Shown here: positions 1 through 4,469 of the stretch, piece after piece
How the letters are laid out: each line of letters starts with the position of its first letter
Position numbering within the stretch: position 1 is the first letter of the stretch
Origin: Mailhella sp.
Lineage (GTDB): Bacteria; Desulfobacterota; Desulfovibrionia; Desulfovibrionales; Desulfovibrionaceae
Length of the DNA stretch: 6,911 nucleotides
NCBI GenBank assembly: GCA_017522745.1
Contig: JAFWYI010000055.1
Location: forward strand, 1 to 6,911
Direction: 5' to 3'
Notes under the pieces: generated by a model
The model's input: only the letters and a program-made list of their open reading frames with translations
Databases searched by the model: none
What the model was told of the DNA's origin: nothing
Position numbers and translations under genes: made by a program

Positions 1-907
1 GAATATTCCTGAACGTGGTCTTGGCCGCGGCCTTGGTTCCCTGCTCAGCTCCATGTCGGAAAGCAGCAGCGAAGAGACCCGAAAACTCGCCCTCACTCAA
101 CTGGTCCCCGGCAAACATCAGCCTCGCAAGTATTTCGATAACTCGGCGCTCGCAGAACTTGCCGCCTCCATCAGAAATCAAGGTATCATTCAGCCTCTGC
201 TCGTTCGCCAGCTTTCCGGGATGCCTCAGCGCTACGAGATCGTGGCGGGAGAACGCCGCTGGCGGGCCGCAAAACTGGCAGGACTGACAGAAGTTCCTGT
301 TATCGTAACAGAATATTCTGATAAAGATGCCATGACTGTGGCTCTGGTGGAAAATCTCCAGCGCGAAGATCTCAATCCTCTGGAAGAAGCCGAAGCCCTT
401 CAGGCCCTCCGCGAAGCCTACAACCTCAGCCAGGAAGCACTGGCCGAACAGCTTGGCAAAAGCCGCTCTGCCGTGGCCAACGCTCTCCGCCTGCTCCAGC
501 TCCCCCCCGTCATCCAGGAAGGGCTCCAGAAAGGCGATATCACTGCAGGCCACGCACGCGCCCTTCTTTCCATTGCCGATGCAGAACTTCGCGCCCAGCT
601 CTACGCCGCTATCGTTGAGCTGCACTTGTCGGTTCGAGAAACCGAGGCGGCCGCGGATACCTGCAAGCGCACAGGCAACCTGCCGGAAAAACTTATGCCG
701 AAAAATGGCGCTCCTGTCGTTCCGAATGTGAACCGCGCGCCCAAACCTCAACGCCTCAAGGACCTGCAATCCCTGCTCCGCTCGAACAGCGGTACCAAGG
801 CAACCATCTCCGGCACGGAAGACAAGGGGAAGATCCAGATCCCCTATACCTCTCCTGAGGAACTCGCGCGCATCATGGAGCTTCTGGGTATCCGCGAAAA
901 CGGATAA
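1..907 (+). CDS. parB: Chromosome-partitioning protein ParB (5' end cut by window edge)
   Basis: ParB is a CTP-dependent DNA clamp that loads at parS sites near the origin, spreads along the DNA and works with the ATPase ParA to segregate newly copied origins. The reading frame is open from base 2, where the codons give N-I-P-E followed by RGLGRGLGSLL, the typical extreme N-terminus of chromosomal ParB that contacts ParA. The ATG at 53 is therefore internal, and only a few codons are missing. The ParB/sulfiredoxin-like domain follows, with the CTP-binding GERRWRAA box (248-271) and ENLQRE box (350-367). Next comes a helix-turn-helix (about 425-502, LSQEALAEQLGKSRSAVANA) for parS recognition, a variable linker, and a short C-terminal dimerisation domain ending in TAA at 905-907. 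The visible 301 residues match a normal full-length family member. parA is usually directly upstream, which here is outside the window. I saw no CACGTG-centred parS site. Confidence 0.96.
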   Translation, partial: NIPERGLGRGLGSLLSSMSESSSEETRKLALTQLVPGKHQPRKYFDNSALAELAASIRNQGIIQPLLVRQLSGMPQRYEIVAGERRWRAAKLAGLTEVPVIVTEYSDKDAMTVALVENLQREDLNPLEEAEALQALREAYNLSQEALAEQLGKSRSAVANALRLLQLPPVIQEGLQKGDITAGHARALLSIADAELRAQLYAAIVELHLSVRETEAAADTCKRTGNLPEKLMPKNGAPVVPNVNRAPKPQRLKDLQSLLRSNSGTKATISGTEDKGKIQIPYTSPEELARIMELLGIRENG

Positions 908-975
908 ATCCCCCCCCCAGATCCTTTCTCCGAGGTGACCACAACAAGGATATCCCCGGAGGAACGTCTAAATGT

Positions 976-1019
976 AAGAGGCCGATATTCCAAAACAATG
1001 TTCGGAGTATCGGCCTCTT
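976..1019. terminator. Inverted repeat between convergent parB and rsmB, likely bidirectional terminator
   Basis: AAGAGGCCGATA (976-987) is perfectly complementary to TATCGGCCTCTT (1008-1019), giving a 12-bp stem. It can be extended by a T-G wobble and TCC/GGA pairing (988-991 with 1004-1007), leaving a 12-nt loop at 992-1003. It lies 68 bases after the parB stop and 35 bases beyond the rsmB stop, in the only gap between the two opposing transcripts. The stem ends carry AAG/CTT, so each strand has short U-rich bases at the 3' foot, but there is no long U tract on either side (GGCATA follows on +, ACATTTAG on -). Intrinsic termination in both directions is the best inference from position and stem strength. 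Confidence 0.7.
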
Positions 1020-1054
1020 GGCATAACTATGGACTGACTTGGCAGAAAAACTTC

Positions 1055-2431
1055 CTAACGCTTCTCCAGCACAGCCAGGAACAGGGCGTCGTGCCCCGGG
1101 AGTTCCGGCAGAAAAAGTCGCTGTTCCTCAAGGAAAGCATCGCCCCCATTCTCCGTGCCATGCATCCTGAGGAATTTTTCTATCCTGCCTTCGTTCTCCT
1201 TACGGTTCAACGCGCAGGTCACGTAGAAAAGCAGCCCCCCGGGCCGAAGTTTGCTCCACGCATCCTCAAGGATGACGCCCTGAAGGCGCTCAGCCTCATT
1301 CAGCTTATCCGGCGTCAGGCGAAGACGAAGTTCAGGAACACGCCCCAGTGTGCCAGTCCCGCTGCAAGGAACATCCAACAATATCAATGGGTAATGTACG
1401 TCGACATCCTGCTCGACCGCGCACTTCACATTCGGTACTGGCAAGGCGAGACGGCGAACACTGCTCTGCAATTCCTCAACACGGAATGGTGTGGGATCGC
1501 TGGCAAGCGTGACATGCACTCCTTTTTCCAGCAGGGCCGCAGTCTTTCCCCCGCGCCCACAGCAGGCGTCCCACAGTTCTGCCTTTGCCAGACTGGCATC
1601 CCCGAGGATGCGCTGCGCTATCATCTCTGCCACAAGCTGTGAGGATATCCCCTGACGGGAGACCGCCCCACTCGCCTCCAGCTCCGCTAATGCGTCCTGC
1701 TCGTCCTTTGCGCCCGCGCGGGCTTTATCCAGACCGGCGCTGGTGAACCCATGCTGTCCCACAGGGGCGAAACCCCGCTCAAGCCAGCTGGCGCGAAGCG
1801 TTTCCGCGTTTTCGCGGGCCATGTTCACTCGCCAGCAGGGAGCCGCATGGCTCAACGTGTTGGACGCAAAAGAGGCCGCCCTTTCCGCACCGTACTGGGC
1901 CGACCACATGGTCATCAACCATGCGGGGATAGAAGCCGCTTCAGCTGGAGGACTCTGCTCCACCTTGGCATGCAGTCTCTCAGCCTCTCGATCCACACTG
2001 CGAAGGACACCGTTCACAAGTCCGCCAAGCCCCTGCCCGAAACGCCGACGGCCAAGCTCCACTAGTTCGCTGACCGTGGCTCGGGAAGGAATACCGTCCA
2101 TGAACAGGATCTCGTAAACGCCGACCTTCAACAGGATACGGACCTGCGGAGAAAGCGCGCCCGGTCTCTTGAGAAAATCTGCAAGCAGGATGTCCAGCAA
2201 AGCAGAACGACGAAGCACACCGAAAACCAGCTCAGAAACAAGAGCGATGTCCCGCGCCCCCAGCTCTGCGCTCTGCGAGGCTTTCATCAGAAGCAAGGGA
2301 AGAGGAGTCCCGTCGTCAGGATGCTGGAAGAGCTGATGCAGGACTCCGAGGGCGACTTCTCGCGCACCAGAGCCCACTCTTTTCTGAGGCGTTTTTTTTG
2401 TTTTTTCGATGTAAGGCTCACGATTCGGCAT
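1055..2431 (-). CDS. rsmB: 16S rRNA (cytosine-967 C5)-methyltransferase RsmB (Sun/Fmu family)
   Basis: RsmB transfers a methyl group from S-adenosylmethionine to C5 of 16S rRNA cytosine 967 (E. coli numbering). The predicted protein has 458 residues. An N-terminal NusB-like RNA-binding domain (about residues 22-150) includes ARDIALVSELVFGVLRR and the VGVYEILFMDGIP helix. The Rossmann methyltransferase domain starts with motif I DACCGRGGKT (288-297). The two cysteines of m5C enzymes are present: DVPCSGTG (Cys356) and YVTCALNRKENE (Cys406, the expected nucleophile). Their 50-residue spacing is, as I recall, the same as in E. coli Fmu. The C-terminus, PGHDALFLAVLEKR, resembles the usual final strand. 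One oddity is that motif I has Cys-Gly-Arg where Ala-Ala-Pro or Ala-Gly-Pro is common. The gene is last in the leftward operon, 77 bases after fmt, and fmt-rsmB adjacency is widespread in bacteria. The alternative GTG start at 2443 would add four residues but lies in the ribosome binding site. Confidence 0.93.
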   Translation of the reverse strand: MPNREPYIEKTKKTPQKRVGSGAREVALGVLHQLFQHPDDGTPLPLLLMKASQSAELGARDIALVSELVFGVLRRSALLDILLADFLKRPGALSPQVRILLKVGVYEILFMDGIPSRATVSELVELGRRRFGQGLGGLVNGVLRSVDREAERLHAKVEQSPPAEAASIPAWLMTMWSAQYGAERAASFASNTLSHAAPCWRVNMARENAETLRASWLERGFAPVGQHGFTSAGLDKARAGAKDEQDALAELEASGAVSRQGISSQLVAEMIAQRILGDASLAKAELWDACCGRGGKTAALLEKGVHVTLASDPTPFRVEELQSSVRRLALPVPNVKCAVEQDVDVHYPLILLDVPCSGTGTLGRVPELRLRLTPDKLNEAERLQGVILEDAWSKLRPGGLLFYVTCALNRKENEGRIEKFLRMHGTENGGDAFLEEQRLFLPELPGHDALFLAVLEKR

Positions 2432-2436
2432 TTCTT

Positions 2437-2442
2437 TCCTCA
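2437..2442 (-). promoter_or_regulatory. Ribosome binding site of rsmB
   Basis: Read on the minus strand, the sequence before the start is GTGAGGAAAGAAATG. GAGGA sits five bases before the ATG at 2431, an ideal spacing. The in-frame GTG at 2443 overlaps this element and has no comparable site upstream, so the ATG is preferred. Confidence 0.7.
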
Positions 2443-2508
2443 CAAGCCATCCTGATGCGTTTAACTGACAAAGGGCCTTCCAGAGGGGATTTTCAAGCCC
2501 GGATGTAT

Positions 2509-3480
2509 CTATTTCCCACCAAGGATACCGTAAGGCGCGCTAAGACTGCGAAGACGACCGTTGAAGAAATCTCTGGCGCTCATGGTGGACTTGCCCGCCG
2601 GGCGAAGATGCGTCACGCGATACGCACCAGCGCCGCAAGCTACGAGCAGAGCATCGCCGTCCATTCCCAGCACGGTGCCGGGAACAGCATCCGTCCCCTG
2701 CTCCACAGGCTGGCCGGGTTCGATGCGAAGCGCGAGGTCATCCTTGCCTTCGATGCGGAGTACGCTTTTCGCGCCGGGAGCAGGAGTGAGGCCACGGATG
2801 ATGTTATGGATATGCTTCGCATCCATGCTCCAGTCCACCCACTCTTCTTCGGGCGAGATCTTGGCGGCGTGGGTCACCAGCTCCTCGTTCTGCGGAACGA
2901 AGGCCACACGCTTCTCCGCTATCATGCCCAGCGCGCCGACCATGAGTTTGGCTCCGTGTTCGGCAAGCGTGTCGAACAGCGTGCCAGCCGTGTCCTCAGG
3001 TTCGATGCTCACGGCCTGCTGAAGGAGCATGGGACCGGAATCCAGCCCGGCTTCCATCTTCATGATGGTCACGCCGGAAACACGGTCGCCATTCATCACA
3101 GCACGCTGGATGGGGGCCGCGCCGCGATACTGCGGCAGGAGCGAGCCATGCACATTGTACGGGCCGAACTTGGGGATATCGAGGACGCGCTGGGGCAGAA
3201 GCAGGCCATAGGCCGCAACCACCAGCACATCAGGTTCCAGCGCGGCCAGTGCGGCCACATCAGCATCATCGCGGAAATTCTTCGGCTGATAGACAGGATA
3301 ACCCAGCTCAAGGGCGAGTTCCTTGGTGGCCGAAGCCTTGAGCTTCTTGCCGCGCCCGGCAGGCCTGTCAGGCTGCGTGTATACAGCCACGATCTCCCCG
3401 CCTTCCCATGCGGCCACTTCCTTCAGCACTACTGCCGCAAAATCCGGCGTTCCCATGTATACGATGCGCAGTTTCGACAT
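2509..3480 (-). CDS. fmt: Methionyl-tRNA formyltransferase
   Basis: Fmt formylates the amino group of methionyl-initiator tRNA using 10-formyl-tetrahydrofolate, which commits the tRNA to translation initiation. The predicted protein has 323 residues, close to the family's usual 310-320. The N-terminal catalytic domain starts with the standard LRIVYMGTPDFA (4-15). It contains the QPDRPAGRGKK loop (36-46), which in the family helps recognise the tRNA acceptor stem. The active-site triad is visible as Asn109 and His111 in NVHGSLLPQYRGAAPIQ and Asp147 in GLDSGPML. RGLTPAPGA (229-237) leads into the C-terminal OB-fold tRNA-binding domain, which ends with the conserved LRPAGKSTMSARDF segment (292-305). 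The frame is open upstream to an ATG at 3591, adding 37 residues. That extension has no family counterpart, and the conserved N-terminus and a GGAA element six bases upstream support the start at 3480. The gene sits between folD, which makes its formyl donor, and rsmB. Confidence 0.97.
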   Translation of the reverse strand: MSKLRIVYMGTPDFAAVVLKEVAAWEGGEIVAVYTQPDRPAGRGKKLKASATKELALELGYPVYQPKNFRDDADVAALAALEPDVLVVAAYGLLLPQRVLDIPKFGPYNVHGSLLPQYRGAAPIQRAVMNGDRVSGVTIMKMEAGLDSGPMLLQQAVSIEPEDTAGTLFDTLAEHGAKLMVGALGMIAEKRVAFVPQNEELVTHAAKISPEEEWVDWSMDAKHIHNIIRGLTPAPGAKSVLRIEGKDDLALRIEPGQPVEQGTDAVPGTVLGMDGDALLVACGAGAYRVTHLRPAGKSTMSARDFFNGRLRSLSAPYGILGGK

Positions 3481-3486
3481 GATGAT

Positions 3487-3490
3487 TTCC
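3487..3490 (-). promoter_or_regulatory. Weak ribosome binding site of fmt
   Basis: On the minus strand, TTTTTTGGAAATCATCATG places GGAA six bases before the ATG at 3480. It is a short match to the anti-Shine-Dalgarno sequence behind an A/T-rich stretch (about 3491-3506), which should keep the initiation region unstructured. It supports 3480 as the start over the in-frame ATG at 3591. Confidence 0.5.
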
Positions 3491-3549
3491 AAAAAATTTG
3501 ATTCTTTGTTGAGCAAGCCCTCGCTGCCGTACAGAACGGGAGCAAGGCC

Positions 3550-3584
3550 GGCAGAGGAAGAGCCTGAAGAGACTTCCCCCTGCC
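3550..3584 (-). other. Imperfect hairpin in the folD-fmt spacer
   Basis: The 114-base gap between folD and fmt holds an imperfect inverted repeat. GGCAG (3550-3554) pairs with CTGCC (3580-3584), and GGAAG (3556-3560) pairs with CTTCC (3573-3577). The two helices are separated by a 1x2 internal loop, with a 12-base apical loop at 3561-3572. It lies 10 bases after the folD stop codon in the transcript. No U tract follows, so it is not a convincing intrinsic terminator. It could be an RNA-stability or processing element between cistrons, or chance. The rest of the gap contains no gene that I can support. Confidence 0.3.
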
Positions 3585-3594
3585 GCAACATTCC

Positions 3595-4452
3595 TCACTT
3601 CGTCAGGAGCTTTTCCTTCCACGCCTGAGTCGTGTTCACCAGCAGCTGAGAAATGGTCATAGGGCCTATCCCGCCGGGCACAGGAGTGATGGCAGAAGCA
3701 AGCGGAGCCACGTTCTCATAATCCACGTCACCGCAGAGCTTGCCGTTCTCATCGCGATTGATGCCCACGTCGATGACAACAGCACCATGCTTGATCATAT
3801 CCGCAGTAACGAAACGCGGCTTGCCGATAGCGGCGATGACGATATCGGCTTCGCGGCAGACTGCGGCGAGATCGGGCGTGCGGGAGTGGCACATGGTCAC
3901 GGTGGCGTCATAGCCGCGTGCCCCGAGCATCAGAGCGATGGGACGCCCCACAAGGATGCTGCGGCCAAGGACGACAGCCTTCTTTCCACTGACGCTTATC
4001 CCATAGTGATCGAGCAGCGCAAGGATACCGGCAGGCGTGCAGGGGCGAAGCCCGGGAACGCTCATGGCCACACGCCCCTGATTGACGGCAGTAAGCCCAT
4101 CCACGTCTTTTTCCGGGCTGATGGCGTCGATACAGGGCTGAGCATCCAGTCCCTTGGGAAGCGGAAGCTGGAGCAGGATGCCGTCAATATCCTGATCGGC
4201 ATTGAGTCCTGCGATGAAGGCTTCGAGTTCAGCCTGAGGGATAGAGGCAGGCTTGCGGTAGGACACGGTATCTATGCCGGCATCAGCACAGGCATTTTCC
4301 TTGTTCCTCACATAGACCTGAGACGCGGGATCTTCGCCCACGAGAATGACCGCGAGGCACGGAGCCCGCCCCGCACGCGCCTTATCCTTTTCGATGTCTC
4401 CACGGAGGCTGGCACGAATAGCCGCCGCCGTCGCTTTTCCATCAAGTATCAT
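3595..4452 (-). CDS. folD: Bifunctional 5,10-methylene-THF dehydrogenase / 5,10-methenyl-THF cyclohydrolase FolD
   Basis: FolD is a cytosolic dimer. It oxidises 5,10-methylene-tetrahydrofolate with NADP to the methenyl form and hydrolyses that to 10-formyl-tetrahydrofolate, which feeds purine synthesis and initiator-tRNA formylation. The protein has 285 residues, the normal length. It begins ILDGKATAA and carries the catalytic pair Tyr47 and Lys51 in SQVYVRNKENACADAG. Further active-site segments are DGILLQLPLP (90-99, with Gln95) and KDVDGL (115-120, with Asp118). PGLRPCTPAG (133-142) precedes the dinucleotide-binding GRSILVGRP (163-171). The C-terminal signature is ITPVPGGIGPMT (255-266). 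Every hallmark residue I can check is intact, so both activities are expected. The gene starts 17 bases after the ftsK stop codon and is followed by fmt, which consumes its product. It ends in TGA at 3595-3597. Confidence 0.97.
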   Translation of the reverse strand: MILDGKATAAAIRASLRGDIEKDKARAGRAPCLAVILVGEDPASQVYVRNKENACADAGIDTVSYRKPASIPQAELEAFIAGLNADQDIDGILLQLPLPKGLDAQPCIDAISPEKDVDGLTAVNQGRVAMSVPGLRPCTPAGILALLDHYGISVSGKKAVVLGRSILVGRPIALMLGARGYDATVTMCHSRTPDLAAVCREADIVIAAIGKPRFVTADMIKHGAVVIDVGINRDENGKLCGDVDYENVAPLASAITPVPGGIGPMTISQLLVNTTQAWKEKLLTK

Positions 4453-4457
4453 ACGTT

Positions 4458-4463
4458 CTTCCT
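4458..4463 (-). promoter_or_regulatory. Ribosome binding site of folD
   Basis: On the minus strand, AGGAAG lies five bases before the ATG at 4452, within the 17-base gap after the ftsK stop codon. The strong site, the short gap and the absence of room for a promoter indicate that folD is translated from the ftsK transcript. Confidence 0.65.
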
Positions 4464-4469
4464 GAAAAA

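Noticed and set aside
23..32. Palindrome GGCCGCGGCC near the left edge
   Set aside because: It arises from Gly-Arg-Gly-Leu codons of the ParB N-terminal motif and does not resemble parS.
910..918. Run of nine C just after the parB stop codon
   Set aside because: It could be a slippage-prone tract, but it lies outside any coding region and away from a plausible promoter, so phase variation is not supported.
935..1642. 235-codon plus-strand open frame from a GTG
   Set aside because: It lies almost wholly antisense to rsmB, its product has no recognisable motif, and it runs through the terminator-like repeat. It is a frame shadow of rsmB.
2398..3501. 367-codon plus-strand open frame, longer than the gene opposite
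   Set aside because: It is fully antisense to fmt, whose catalytic triad and length are canonical. The long antisense frame results from GC-rich codon usage, and its His/Arg-rich product resembles no family I know.
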